Origin: UTCFX2 sp002050125
GTDB taxonomy: Bacteria; Chloroflexota; Anaerolineae; Anaerolineales; UBA4823
Reading direction: 5' to 3'
DNA length: 64,000 nucleotides
NCBI GenBank assembly: GCA_027494035.1
Contig: JAOSJQ010000001.1
Coordinates: 1,860,001 to 1,924,000 of the forward strand
Shown here: piece after piece, positions 15,574-24,355 of the stretch
Layout of the letters: each line of letters opens with the position of its first letter
Numbering within the stretch: position 1 is the stretch's first letter
Translations under genes and position numbers: made by a program
Notes under the pieces: generated by a model
Seen by the model: the letters and a program-made list of their open reading frames with translations, nothing else
Database searches by the model: none
Told to the model about the DNA's origin: nothing

Positions 15574-18039
15574 ATGGAAATCGGCGCTGTCCAACAAGTG
15601 GATATCGATGAACAGATGCGCGCGGCATATCTCGATTATGCGATGAGCGTGATCGTGGCGCGGGCGCTTCCCGACGCCCGCGATGGGCTGAAGCCAGTCC
15701 ACCGGCGCATCTTGTATGCCATGCACGACATGGGGCTGCGGCACAATTCGGCGCATAAAAAATCCGCGCGCATCGTGGGGGAGGTATTGGGGAAATACCA
15801 CCCGCACGGCGATACGGCGGTGTACGACGCGATGGCGCGCCTGGCGCAGGACTTTTCAATGCGCTATATGATGGTTGATGGGCAGGGCAATTTTGGCTCG
15901 ATCGACGGCGACCCGCCGGCGGCGATGCGCTACACCGAGGCGCGCCTGACCAACATGGCGGAGGAGATGCTGGCGGATATCGACCGCGATACGGTCGATT
16001 TTAGCGACAACTTCGACGGCTCCCTTCAGGAGCCCTCAGTGATGCCCGCCCGGCTGCCCAATCTGCTGCTCAACGGTGCTTCGGGTATTGCGGTGGGAAT
16101 GGCGACAAACATCCCGCCGCACAACCTGCGCGAGATCACCGCGGCGTTAGTTTATCTTATCGAAAACTTCGACCGGATCGATGAAGTTCCGATGGAAGAG
16201 TTGTTGAAGCGCGTCCCTGGACCCGACTTTCCAACCGGCGGCATCATCGTTGGCGCTGAGGGAATTTCACACGCTTATTCCACCGGCAAAGGGCGGATCG
16301 TGCTGCGCGGGCTGGCGCACATCGAAGAGATGGGCGCCAACCGCCACCGGGTGGTGATCACCGAGATCCCCTACCAACTCGGTAAAAACAGCCTGATCGA
16401 ACGCATTGCCGACCTGGCTCGTTCGGGCAAGCTGGATGACATTTCCGATCTGCGCGACGAATCTGACCGGCGCGGGATGAGTATTGTGATCGAGCTCAAG
16501 CGCGGCGCCCATCCGAAAAAGGTGCTCAACCAACTGTATAAGTACACTCCGCTGCAGTCCACATTTGGCGTGCAAATGCTGGCGTTGGTCGATAATGAGC
16601 CGCGCTTGCTTTCGCTCAAGCGCGCGCTGCAACTATTCATCGAGCACCGCATCGAAGTGATCCGGCGGCGCTCGGAATACGATCTGAACAAAGCGCGTGA
16701 GCGCGCCCATATCCTTGAAGGGCTGTTGATCGCCCTGCAGAACCTGGACGAGGTAATCGCAACCATCCGCAACTCGCCGGATGCGGATGTTGCCAAAGAG
16801 CGCCTGATCAGCCGGTTTGCGCTCAGTGAACGCCAGGCGCAGGCTATTTTGGACATTCAACTCCGCCGCCTGGCAGCCCTAGAGCGCCAGAAGATCGAGG
16901 ATGAACATAAAGAAATCCTAGAACGGATCGCCTATCTGGAAGACTTGCTGGCGAATCCCCAGAAGGTGCTGCAGGTGATTCGCGAAGACCTTGAGCAGAT
17001 CAACGAAAAGTATGGAGACGACCGGCGAACCCGGATCGCGCGCGAAGCCCGCGAGGAATTTCATGAAGAGGATTTGATCCAGGACGAGGCTGCGCTGATC
17101 AGCATCACTCAGCTTGGTTACGTGAAACGGGTTGCGCCAACCGCTTTTCGGGCGCAGAGCCGCGGCGGACGAGGCGTCACCGGACACACCACTAAGGACG
17201 AAGACGAAGTGTTGATGGTGATCCCGGCGCGCACGCTGAATACAGTGCTTTTCTTTTCCGACCGCGGAAAAGTCTATTCTGAGAAAGCCTATCAGATCCC
17301 CGATGCGGACCGGAGCGGCAAAGGGATCTCAATTGTGAACGTGTTAGCGCTGGATGCGGGAGAGACGATCACCGCGGCAGTGGCAGTGCCGGGGTTCGAC
17401 GCGGAGCATTACTGCATCATGGCAACGCGCAACGGGCGCATCAAACGCATTGCATTGAGCGATTTTGCGACGGTGCGACCCTCGGGGTTGATTGCCATCA
17501 ATCTGAATGAAGGGGATCAGTTGGGATGGGCGCGCCTGACCAACGGGCAGAACGAAGTAATTTTGGTGACCGAGCAAGGGCAGGCGCTGCGTTTTGCGGA
17601 AAGCGAAGTCCGCCCGACCGGGCGCAGCGCCGCCGGCGTTGCCGCCATCCGGCTGGGGAAGAACGATCACGTGACCAGCATGGAGGTGATCGAAGAGGGC
17701 GGCGACCTGTTGGTGATCACCAGCCAGGGCTATGGAAAGCGTACGCCTTTGACGGAGTACCCAGCGAAAAGCCGGGCGGGGAAGGGCGTGGTGACGATCA
17801 ACCAGAGCACGCTGAGAAAAATTGGGCTGATCGTCTCGGCGCGCGTGGTGCAAGAGGCGGATGATCTGACGATTATTTCAGCCAACGGTGTGGTGTTGCG
17901 GATGAAGGTGAAGGATATCTCGCAAACCGGGCGGGCGACGCGTGGGGTCATTTTGATGCAGCCCCAACCGGGCGATTCGGCAGCGTCAATGGCGCGGGTC
18001 GCCCAGGCGGAACTGCTGCGCCAGGAAGAGAAGGGTTAA
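15574..18039 (+). CDS. gyrA: DNA gyrase subunit A
   Basis: An 821-residue type IIA topoisomerase subunit that cleaves and rejoins DNA. Tyr120 in AAMRYTE is the DNA-linking tyrosine. The quinolone-resistance region reads HPHGDTAVYDAMA, so the position equal to E. coli Ser83 is Thr81. The C-terminal beta-pinwheel begins near residue 505 and contains a GyrA-box-like QSRGGRGVTG, which supports gyrase rather than topoisomerase IV. gyrB is not adjacent. The stop overlaps the end of a small convergent gene by 4 bases. Confidence 0.95.
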   Translation: MEIGAVQQVDIDEQMRAAYLDYAMSVIVARALPDARDGLKPVHRRILYAMHDMGLRHNSAHKKSARIVGEVLGKYHPHGDTAVYDAMARLAQDFSMRYMMVDGQGNFGSIDGDPPAAMRYTEARLTNMAEEMLADIDRDTVDFSDNFDGSLQEPSVMPARLPNLLLNGASGIAVGMATNIPPHNLREITAALVYLIENFDRIDEVPMEELLKRVPGPDFPTGGIIVGAEGISHAYSTGKGRIVLRGLAHIEEMGANRHRVVITEIPYQLGKNSLIERIADLARSGKLDDISDLRDESDRRGMSIVIELKRGAHPKKVLNQLYKYTPLQSTFGVQMLALVDNEPRLLSLKRALQLFIEHRIEVIRRRSEYDLNKARERAHILEGLLIALQNLDEVIATIRNSPDADVAKERLISRFALSERQAQAILDIQLRRLAALERQKIEDEHKEILERIAYLEDLLANPQKVLQVIREDLEQINEKYGDDRRTRIAREAREEFHEEDLIQDEAALISITQLGYVKRVAPTAFRAQSRGGRGVTGHTTKDEDEVLMVIPARTLNTVLFFSDRGKVYSEKAYQIPDADRSGKGISIVNVLALDAGETITAAVAVPGFDAEHYCIMATRNGRIKRIALSDFATVRPSGLIAINLNEGDQLGWARLTNGQNEVILVTEQGQALRFAESEVRPTGRSAAGVAAIRLGKNDHVTSMEVIEEGGDLLVITSQGYGKRTPLTEYPAKSRAGKGVVTINQSTLRKIGLIVSARVVQEADDLTIISANGVVLRMKVKDISQTGRATRGVILMQPQPGDSAASMARVAQAELLRQEEKG

Positions 18040-18242
18040 CCAAATAGAGGCGGCGCCACCCGACCGGTGACCAGGAGACAGGACGCGCTGAGCACGCAGG
18101 TCAACAGCAGCAGCAGCAGGGCGATCGCAAAGGTTTGAATGGGCGTCATGCCGAGAAAACGGGCTGGCGGGCGCGGCGTATACGATGCAGGCGCATCGTT
18201 TTCGAACGATTCACTCGCCTGTTGGCGCAAGTCTTCGATCAT
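18036..18242 (-). CDS. small single-pass membrane protein
   Basis: A 68-residue protein: a polar proline-rich N-terminal half, then one strong membrane helix (TFAIALLLLLLTCVLSASCLL). A clear GGAGG sits 7 bases before the ATG, which supports expression. It ends inside the last codons of convergent gyrA. I do not recognise a family. It lies directly upstream of nothing on its strand and 24 bases downstream of birA, so the two may be cotranscribed. Confidence 0.6.
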   Translation of the reverse strand: MIEDLRQQASESFENDAPASYTPRPPARFLGMTPIQTFAIALLLLLLTCVLSASCLLVTGRVAPPLFG

Positions 18243-18266
18243 ATCACTACCTCCAAAAAACTTAGC

Positions 18267-19103
18267 TCAAATTTCTGAACCGGAGCCGGGCTTGATGGGT
18301 CTGAGGCGCACCTCGCCGGTCAGGAGCTTGAAAGTGTCCCCGGCTTGATCTTTCAGGACCAACCGGCACTGATCATCCAGCCCAACCAGGAAGCTCGGGC
18401 TGGCTGTGGAATGGTCCGGGACGTTGCCGTTGATGATCTGCACCCACTCGTTTTTGAAAGCCAGCCGTTGATCCCAGGCGGCAATAAAAGCCGGTGAATT
18501 CAAGCGTTGACGCCAGTCGAGCAAGCTCTCTAGGATCGAACGCAACAACTCCAATCGGTCCACCTGCTGCCCAGTGAAGTTTTCGAGGTAGGTGGCTGGA
18601 AAAGTCACCTGGTCATCGGGCGGCGTTGAATTGGCTGCAATATTGATGCCGATTCCCAGAATGATTGCCGACAGGCTGTCGCCCTGCCACTGCGATTCCG
18701 CCAGCACACCGCAAAGCTTGCGCCCTTGCAGCAGTACGTCATTGGGCCACTTGATCTGTGGGCGCAGTCCATATTCGTTTTCCAGCGCGGCGCAGACCGC
18801 CAGTGTTCCAAGCGCAGTGAAGCGCAGCACGTGATCGGCGCGCTGCAACGCCGGATCAGCGCCGGTCTGGGGTCGCAGCGCCAGGCTGAACGCCAGGGCG
18901 CCGCCGGGCGGGGTGAACCAGGCGCGTCCCTGACGACCCTTGCCGGCGGTCTGCTCGTCGGCGAGGACCAGCGCCAGATCAGGGGCGCCGGCTGCCGCCC
19001 AGCGCGCGGCTTCGACATTCGTAGACCCGATGCGGTCAAAAAAGCGGAGCGAACCGAGCGGCAAGCCTGCAAGCGCGTCGATGATCGCGGAGAAATCTAT
19101 CAT
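18267..19103 (-). CDS. birA: biotin--[acetyl-CoA carboxylase] ligase
   Basis: A 278-residue enzyme that activates biotin with ATP and attaches it to carboxylase carrier domains. The biotin/ATP loop reads GKGRQGRAW, with DRIGSTNVEA before it and KWPNDVLLQGRKLCGVL after. There is no N-terminal helix-turn-helix, so it is a class I ligase and not a repressor. The ATG at 19103 is only about 3 bases from the expected transcription start given the -10 box at 19113-19118, so the mRNA is probably leaderless. Confidence 0.9.
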   Translation of the reverse strand: MIDFSAIIDALAGLPLGSLRFFDRIGSTNVEAARWAAAGAPDLALVLADEQTAGKGRQGRAWFTPPGGALAFSLALRPQTGADPALQRADHVLRFTALGTLAVCAALENEYGLRPQIKWPNDVLLQGRKLCGVLAESQWQGDSLSAIILGIGINIAANSTPPDDQVTFPATYLENFTGQQVDRLELLRSILESLLDWRQRLNSPAFIAAWDQRLAFKNEWVQIINGNVPDHSTASPSFLVGLDDQCRLVLKDQAGDTFKLLTGEVRLRPIKPGSGSEI

Positions 19104-19112
19104 TGCAAAACA

Positions 19113-19118
19113 ATTATA
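19113..19118 (-). promoter_or_regulatory. -10 box for a leaderless birA transcript
   Basis: TATAAT on the minus strand ends 9 bases before the birA ATG. Transcription starting about 7 bases downstream leaves almost no leader. No Shine-Dalgarno sequence is visible. The -35 box is weak. Confidence 0.5.
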
Positions 19119-19172
19119 CATGAAGCAGGAGTCGCTGCCCGCCGCCTGAGAGAATCTGAAAATGAGAATTGC

Positions 19173-19229
19173 TGGACGATTCCGACCACTCTGTGATATA
19201 CTCACGGGCGCTCCCGCCCCAGGCGGGAG
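19173..19229 (+). promoter_or_regulatory. rpsB promoter and leader hairpin
   Basis: A possible promoter is TGGACG (19173-19178), 18 bases, TATACT (19197-19202). A stable hairpin with arms CTCCCGCC and GGCGGGAG follows at 19211-19229, early in a leader of about 145 bases. Leaders of rpsB often carry the S2 autoregulatory site, but I cannot identify its conserved core here. The rest of 19230-19354 shows no clear signal apart from the AAGGAG before rpsB. Confidence 0.4.
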
Positions 19230-19354
19230 ATATCGTGAATAACAGAAGCCTGAATAAGGCGCCATCTCACACGCTTCTCGACCAGACGGCGCGTCCGAGC
19301 TTCGGTCCCGGGCTGGGTAGAAGGAAGCGGAGGAACAACGCAAAGGAGAATAGT

Positions 19355-20386
19355 ATGACCATTATTTCCATGAAGGCGCTGCTGGAGAGCGGCGTCCACT
19401 TCGGACACCGTACGCATAAATGGCACCCCGCCATGAAGCCGTACATTTTCACCGAACGAAACAGCATCCACATCATTGATCTCCAAAAGACTGTCAAGAC
19501 GCTTCAGCAGGCTTACAGCCTGGTGCGGGATACGGTCGCGGAAGGCGGAACGGTGCTGTTCGTCGGCACCAAGCGCCAGGCGCAGGAAACGATCCAGGAA
19601 GAAGCCGAGCGAGCGGGGATGCCTTATGTAACCGTGCGCTGGCTGGGCGGTATGCTGACGAACTGGCGCACAATTCGCGCCCGCATCAATGAACTCGAGC
19701 GGCTGGAGCGCATGCGCGAGCGGGGCGATTTCGGACGCGTGACCAAGAAAGAAGCGCTCATGTTGTCGCGCGAGATCGAACGCCTCGAGACCCTTCTGGG
19801 CGGCATCCGCGAGATGAACAACCTTCCGGATCTGTTGTTCGTGGTCGATGTTCGGAGGGAGGCAACCGCGATACACGAAGCAAACCTGCTCAAAATCCCG
19901 GTCCTGGCTTTGGTGGACACAAACTGTGACCCGCGCAACGTGGACTATGTAATTCCCTCCAATGACGACGCGATTCGCGCCATCAAGCTGCTGGTGTCGA
20001 AGATTGCCGATGCAGCGATCGAAGGCAAAGCCATGCGCAAGGACCTGCCCGAAGAAGCTCTGGCGCCCAGCCGGGTCGCCATGCAGGGAGTGGACGAGCC
20101 CGAGCTTTCCGATGAAGAATTACTGGGCGCAGCGACGTTGGCGAAAATCTCCTCGCGGCTGCCAGTTTCTGAGGAAGTGGCGGATGAGGTGTTGGAAGAG
20201 CTTGAAGCCGAGGAAACGATCGGCGAATTGGCGGAGCTCGAGGCTGAGGCAGAAGAAGAGGAGCTCTTGGAAGAGATCGTCGATGAAGTTGAGGCTGAGA
20301 TCGAGAATGAGGTTGAGGCTGAGATCGAGAATGAGATAGAAGAAAACATCGAAGAAACATTGGATGACGAGGCTGAGGAAGAATAA
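19355..20386 (+). CDS. rpsB: 30S ribosomal protein S2 with long acidic tail
   Basis: A 343-residue S2 homologue. The core (about residues 1-230) has the family start LLESGVHFGHRTHKWHPAMK and TNCDPRNVDYVIPSNDDAIRAI. S2 is usually around 230-260 residues. Here about 90 more residues follow, rich in Glu and Asp (runs such as EAEAEEEELLEEIVDEVEAE), probably disordered. The start follows AAGGAG with a short spacer. Its stop is one base from the tsf start, so translation is coupled. Confidence 0.94.
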   Translation: MTIISMKALLESGVHFGHRTHKWHPAMKPYIFTERNSIHIIDLQKTVKTLQQAYSLVRDTVAEGGTVLFVGTKRQAQETIQEEAERAGMPYVTVRWLGGMLTNWRTIRARINELERLERMRERGDFGRVTKKEALMLSREIERLETLLGGIREMNNLPDLLFVVDVRREATAIHEANLLKIPVLALVDTNCDPRNVDYVIPSNDDAIRAIKLLVSKIADAAIEGKAMRKDLPEEALAPSRVAMQGVDEPELSDEELLGAATLAKISSRLPVSEEVADEVLEELEAEETIGELAELEAEAEEEELLEEIVDEVEAEIENEVEAEIENEIEENIEETLDDEAEEE

Positions 20387-20387
20387 G

Positions 20388-20990
20388 ATGGCAATCAGCA
20401 CTGCACAAATCAAAGAATTGCGCGAGTTGACCGGCGCCGGAATAATGGAATGCCGTAAAGCACTCGAGAACGCTGACGGAGATCTTCAAAAAGCGCTGGA
20501 TTACCTGCGCGAGAGGGCGATGGCTACGGCAATGAAACGCGCTGACCGCTCCGCCTCCGAGGGTGTGGTGGAACTGTATTCGCACGGAAACGGGCGGGTG
20601 GGCGTGATGGTGGAGGTCAACTGCGAGACCGATTTCGTGGGGCGCTCGGAGGCCTTTCGCACATTTGCCCACGAGATCGCCCTCCAGATTGCCGCTTCCG
20701 ATCCAGTTTATATCAAGCTGGAAGACGTTCCCGAAGCTGTAATTGAGCGCGAGCGCGAGAGCGCCCGAAACCGAGCCAGGGCGGAGGACAGACCAGAAGC
20801 GCAACTGGACCAGATCGTCGAAGGGCAGCTTGAGAAGTTCAAAGACGAAGCCGTCTTGCTGCGCCAGCCCTACATCCGGGATGAATCGATCACCATCGAG
20901 CAGCTTCTGCTCCAGAATATAGCCGCAATTGGAGAAAACTTGGTGATTCGACGCTTCGCCCGTTGGGAACTGGGCGAAGAAATCGAGTGA
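20388..20990 (+). CDS. tsf: translation elongation factor Ts
   Basis: A 200-residue nucleotide-exchange factor for EF-Tu. The N-terminal UBA-like domain reads IKELRELTGAGIMECRKAL, and the signature VEVNCETDFVGR follows. This short form has a single core repeat, as in many thermophiles and Chloroflexota. The ATG is one base after the rpsB stop. A strong terminator follows. Confidence 0.96.
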   Translation: MAISTAQIKELRELTGAGIMECRKALENADGDLQKALDYLRERAMATAMKRADRSASEGVVELYSHGNGRVGVMVEVNCETDFVGRSEAFRTFAHEIALQIAASDPVYIKLEDVPEAVIERERESARNRARAEDRPEAQLDQIVEGQLEKFKDEAVLLRQPYIRDESITIEQLLLQNIAAIGENLVIRRFARWELGEEIE

Positions 20991-21006
20991 GCGATCATAA
21001 GAACGA

Positions 21007-21034
21007 AGCCAACCCGCAGGGTTGGCTTTTTTTT
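21007..21034 (+). terminator. rho-independent terminator between tsf and pyrH
   Basis: A 9-bp perfect stem (AGCCAACCC/GGGTTGGCT, 3-base loop) is followed by eight T. It ends 16 bases before the pyrH start codon, with the pyrH GGAGG at 21041-21045 right behind it. No separate promoter fits in between, so pyrH depends on read-through or on a promoter inside tsf. Confidence 0.93.
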
Positions 21035-21050
21035 ACCCCAGGAGGTCTTC

Positions 21051-21770
21051 GTGGAAGGACAGTTGAAATATAAACGGATTTTACTCAAGCTGAGCGGCGA
21101 ATCGCTTGCGGGCGATAGCGGGTTTGGGATCGATCCCGAACGGGCAGAGAACATCGCAATGCGCGTCAAGCAGGTTCACGAACTGGGGGTGGACGTAGCC
21201 ATTGTGATCGGGGGCGGAAATCTCTGGCGGGGTCGCAGCGGGCTGGATCGCGGCATGGACCGCGCCACCGCGGATTATATGGGGATGTTAGCAACCGTGA
21301 TGAACGCGCTGGCGTTGATGGACGCCATGGAGCGGATGGGTCTTTATACGCGCGTCCAATCCGCAGTTGAGATGCACGCAGTGGCGGAACCCTACATCCG
21401 CCGGCGGGCTATTCGTCACCTGGAAAAGGGGCGGGTAGTGATCCTCGGGGGCGGAACGGGTAACCCCTATTTTTCCACTGACACCGCGGCGGCTTTGCGG
21501 GCGATGGAGATCGGCGCAGACGTGCTGATCAAAGAGACCAAGGTCGACGGCATATATGACTCGGATCCGCTGACCAATTCCAGCGCAGTGTTGTTCGATC
21601 AACTGACCTACATTGAATTTCTGAACCGCCGCTTGACGGTGATGGACAGCACCGCGATTTCTTTGTGTATGGACAACGACCTCCCAGTCCTGGTGCTAAA
21701 CCTCTGGGATCCGGATGCTTTGCGCCGGGCGTTGTACGGCGAGAAAATCGGAACGCTGGTAACAGCCTGA
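21051..21770 (+). CDS. pyrH: uridylate kinase
   Basis: A 239-residue amino-acid-kinase-fold UMP kinase (UMP to UDP). Visible motifs are RILLKLSGESLAG, IVIGGGNLWRG, GGGTGNPYFSTD and DVLIKETKVDGIYDSDP. The start is GTG at 21051 with GGAGG 5 bases upstream. Placement after tsf and before frr is the usual bacterial order. The terminator just ahead of it suggests expression is set lower than rpsB-tsf. Confidence 0.95.
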   Translation: MEGQLKYKRILLKLSGESLAGDSGFGIDPERAENIAMRVKQVHELGVDVAIVIGGGNLWRGRSGLDRGMDRATADYMGMLATVMNALALMDAMERMGLYTRVQSAVEMHAVAEPYIRRRAIRHLEKGRVVILGGGTGNPYFSTDTAAALRAMEIGADVLIKETKVDGIYDSDPLTNSSAVLFDQLTYIEFLNRRLTVMDSTAISLCMDNDLPVLVLNLWDPDALRRALYGEKIGTLVTA

Positions 21771-21773
21771 AAT

Positions 21774-21813
21774 ATACCCTTTTCTCTCTCTGCATTTTCG
21801 GGTATCCTATAAC
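21774..21813 (+). promoter_or_regulatory. inverted repeat and -10-like box between pyrH and frr
   Basis: ATACCC just after the pyrH stop and GGGTAT at about 21800-21805 can form a hairpin with a pyrimidine-rich loop. TATAAC follows at about 21808. It may be a weak terminator or promoter. The evidence is limited to base pairing. Confidence 0.25.
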
Positions 21814-21881
21814 GTATAGCGAAAAGCCATTCCCGGTGGGCTGCGATTATCGTCAACCGATCATTACCTGGAGGCGTCATT

Positions 21882-22451
21882 ATGGAAACCTCGATGCTTA
21901 AAGAAGCATATAAAGAAGCGGAAGGTCGAATGAAAGGCGCGATCGTTTCTCTGGAAGATGAGCTGTCGGGCATTCGCACCGGGCGCGCCAACCCGGCGTT
22001 GGTGGAAAAACTTTCCGTAGAGTATTACGGATCGCCCACGCCGTTGGTGCAGTTAGCCACGATCAGCGTGCCGGAGCCGAGGATGATCTTGATCCGCCCA
22101 TTTGACGCGGCAACGCTCAAAGCGATCGAGCGCGGCATTCTTGCCTCTGATCTGGGTCTCACGCCAAACAACGACGGCAAACAGATCCGCTTGAACCTGC
22201 CCCCGCTGACCGAGGAACGGCGCAGGGATCTGGTCAAACTCGTGCATACTCGTTTGGAAGAGGCGCGCGTGGCGGTCCGCAACGTGCGCCGGGATATGAT
22301 CAAAGACCTGCGAGAGTTTGAACAGGAAAAACTTATCTCGGAAGACGATCTCAAGCGCGGCGAGGAAGAATTGCAAAAAATCACCGACGGTTTTATCGTG
22401 GAAATCGGTCAGGTAGGCGAGAAGAAAGAAAAGGAGATCCTGGAAGTCTAG
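21882..22451 (+). CDS. frr: ribosome recycling factor
   Basis: A 189-residue factor that splits ribosomes after termination together with EF-G. It has the family hallmarks LSGIRTGRANPALVEKL, VEYYGSPTPL, LGLTPNNDGKQIRLNLPPLT and RRDMIKDL. Length is normal (about 185). GGAGG lies 9 bases before the ATG. It is followed 25 bases later by uppS. Confidence 0.96.
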   Translation: METSMLKEAYKEAEGRMKGAIVSLEDELSGIRTGRANPALVEKLSVEYYGSPTPLVQLATISVPEPRMILIRPFDAATLKAIERGILASDLGLTPNNDGKQIRLNLPPLTEERRRDLVKLVHTRLEEARVAVRNVRRDMIKDLREFEQEKLISEDDLKRGEEELQKITDGFIVEIGQVGEKKEKEILEV

Positions 22452-22476
22452 GCGAATTCCGCAGGATTAAAAAACT

Positions 22477-24062
22477 ATGGACTCAATAGACCAAAGTGGT
22501 CTAGACCAAAGTGGTCTCGAACAAAACGATCTGCCGGAGATCATCCCTACGCACATAGCCATCATCATGGATGGGAATGGGCGCTGGGCGCTCGCCAGAG
22601 GGCTGCCGCGCCTGGCGGGTCACCGCGCCGGGACCGAGAATCTGCGCCGGGTCATCGAGGCATGTATCGAGTTTGGGATCCAATACCTGACGATTTACGC
22701 GTTTTCAACCGAAAACTGGGGCAGACCACAGGAAGAAGTCCAGGGTCTGATGAAAATCTTCGAAGACGTGATCGACCGCGAACTGCAAGAGCTGCATGAT
22801 CAGGGCATCCAGTTGCGGCACATCGGGCGCCTGGATCAGTTGGATCCGGTCTTTCAAGAAAAGGTGTCGCGCGCTCTGGAATATACGCGCGACAATCAAC
22901 GTTTGGTCCTCGTGGTCGCTATGAATTACGGCGGCAGAGACGAGATCGTCAACGCGATCCAGCGCATGATCCAGGATGACGTTACACCGGAAGAGGTGGA
23001 TTACGGTCTGGTCAGCAAGTATTTGTTCACTGCCGGCGTGCCGGACCCCGACCTGATCATCCGCACCTCGGGCGAACTGCGCGGGAGCAATTTTCTGATC
23101 TGGCAGGGGGCTTATTCGGAATGGTATTTTCCGCCGGTTTACTGGCCCGATTTCGATAAAGACCAGCTCCGGCTGGCATTAGAAGAATTCAGTCACCGCG
23201 AAAGGCGGTATGGTCGGGTCGAAGCCGCAAAAACCATCAATCTTGAAGATCTAATAAAACGCGTCCGGGTCGCGCTCGTTTTGATCCCGGTCGGGCTGGC
23301 GGCGAACATCCTGGGCGGATGGGTCTACTGCCTGCTAGTCGCGCTGATAATCGGCGTTGCGGCTTATGAGTATGCGCTGCTGTATAAAGCTAGCGGGCTG
23401 CGCCCGGCGGTTGTCCTATCGGTGGGGGCTGCGGTTTTAATCGTCATCGGACAGAGCTTTAACCGATTCGAACTTACCGCCCTCATCTTTACGGCGAGCT
23501 TGATGATCTCGGTGGTGTACCATTTATTTGAATATGAGCGCGGGCGCGACCAGGCCGCGACGGATTTTGCGGTCACCATATCCGCAGTGGTTTATGTTGG
23601 CTGGCTCGGATCGTACTTTGTATCGCTGCGAAATTTGCCGGATGGATTCTGGTGGATGATGATCGTTCTGCCAGCGGTCTGGCTGGCGGATACGGCTGCC
23701 TATATCTTTGGCAAGCGGTTTGGCAAGCATAAGATGACCCGGCGGCTGAGCCCCAACAAGACCTGGGAGGGATATCTGGCAGGGATTCTGGTGGCTGCGC
23801 CGGGAACCGCTTTGCTGGCGCTGTTGTGGCAGTTATTGGGGGCAGGGGAGAGCATCTCGCCCTGGAGGGGCGCGCTGCTGGGGGCGTCTTGGCGCTGCTC
23901 GCCATCTTTGGCGACCTGGGTGAAAGCATGATCAAGCGCCAGGCGAGCGCGAAAGACTCTGGACAGATATTGCCGGGGCATGGGGGGGTGTTCGACCGGA
24001 TCGATTCCTGGTTGTGGGCTGGGGCGATCGGTTATTACCTCATCATGCTGGTTTTTTATTGA
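22477..24062 (+). CDS. uppS: UppS-CdsA fusion (cdsA part frameshifted)
   Basis: Residues 1 to about 245 are an undecaprenyl diphosphate synthase: IAIIMDGNGRWA with catalytic Asp, FSTENWGRP, RTSGELRGSNFLIWQGAYSEWYF. Without a stop the frame continues into a phosphatidate cytidylyltransferase: LIKRVRVALVLIP, several membrane helices, WLADTAAYIFGKRFGKHK and SPNKTWEGYLAG. The CdsA signature GDLGESMIKRQASAKDSG...GHGGVFDRIDS lies in another frame after a break in a five-base G run (23880-23884); one more G restores it. uppS and cdsA are usually separate neighbours, so the fusion is either real or made by another indel. Two 15-bp palindromes sit in the first codons. Confidence 0.8.
22488..22517 (+). 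repeat. two tandem 15-bp palindromes at the start of uppS
   Basis: AGACCAAAGTGGTCT occurs twice back to back (22488-22502 and 22503-22517). Each copy is an imperfect palindrome with arms AGACCA/TGGTCT. In frame they encode the repeat DQSGLDQSGL in an N-terminal tail that UppS normally lacks. They could be a protein-binding site or a recent duplication. Confidence 0.6.
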
Positions 24063-24083
24063 ATTAAGACGATTCCACTCGGA

Positions 24084-24112
24084 TTGACAGGCATTATCAG
24101 TCATGGTATGAT
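24084..24112 (+). promoter_or_regulatory. metK promoter
   Basis: TTGACA (24084-24089) and TATGAT (24107-24112) with a 17-base spacer. It is a near-consensus promoter about 30 bases ahead of the SAM riboswitch. Confidence 0.8.
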
Positions 24113-24139
24113 CAGCACAATCAAATAAAAATGCCCCTT

Positions 24140-24276
<137 letters not shown>

Positions 24277-24300
24277 GCGAGCGATTTGCAAGTTGTATGG

Positions 24301-24337
24301 ATTGCCCTTTCTGTACCAGAAGGGGCAATCTTTTTTT
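24301..24337 (+). terminator. expression-platform terminator of the SAM riboswitch
   Basis: A 12-bp stem (ATTGCCCTTTCT/AGAAGGGGCAAT, one G-U pair) with loop GTACC, followed by C and seven T. GGAGG for metK comes directly after the T-run. Confidence 0.92.
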
Positions 24338-24355
24338 GGAGGTCAAAAAGAATAG

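Noticed and set aside
9000..17900. Many long antisense frames opposite real genes (for example opposite gyrA and the GGDEF-EAL gene)
   Set aside because: They mirror GC-rich third-position bias, lack ribosome sites and known motifs, and lie opposite well-supported genes.
19169..19354. 62-codon upstream extension of rpsB
   Set aside because: S2 proteins start at MTIISMKALLESGVHFG-like sequence, and AAGGAG is placed for ATG 19355. The extension covers the promoter and leader hairpin.
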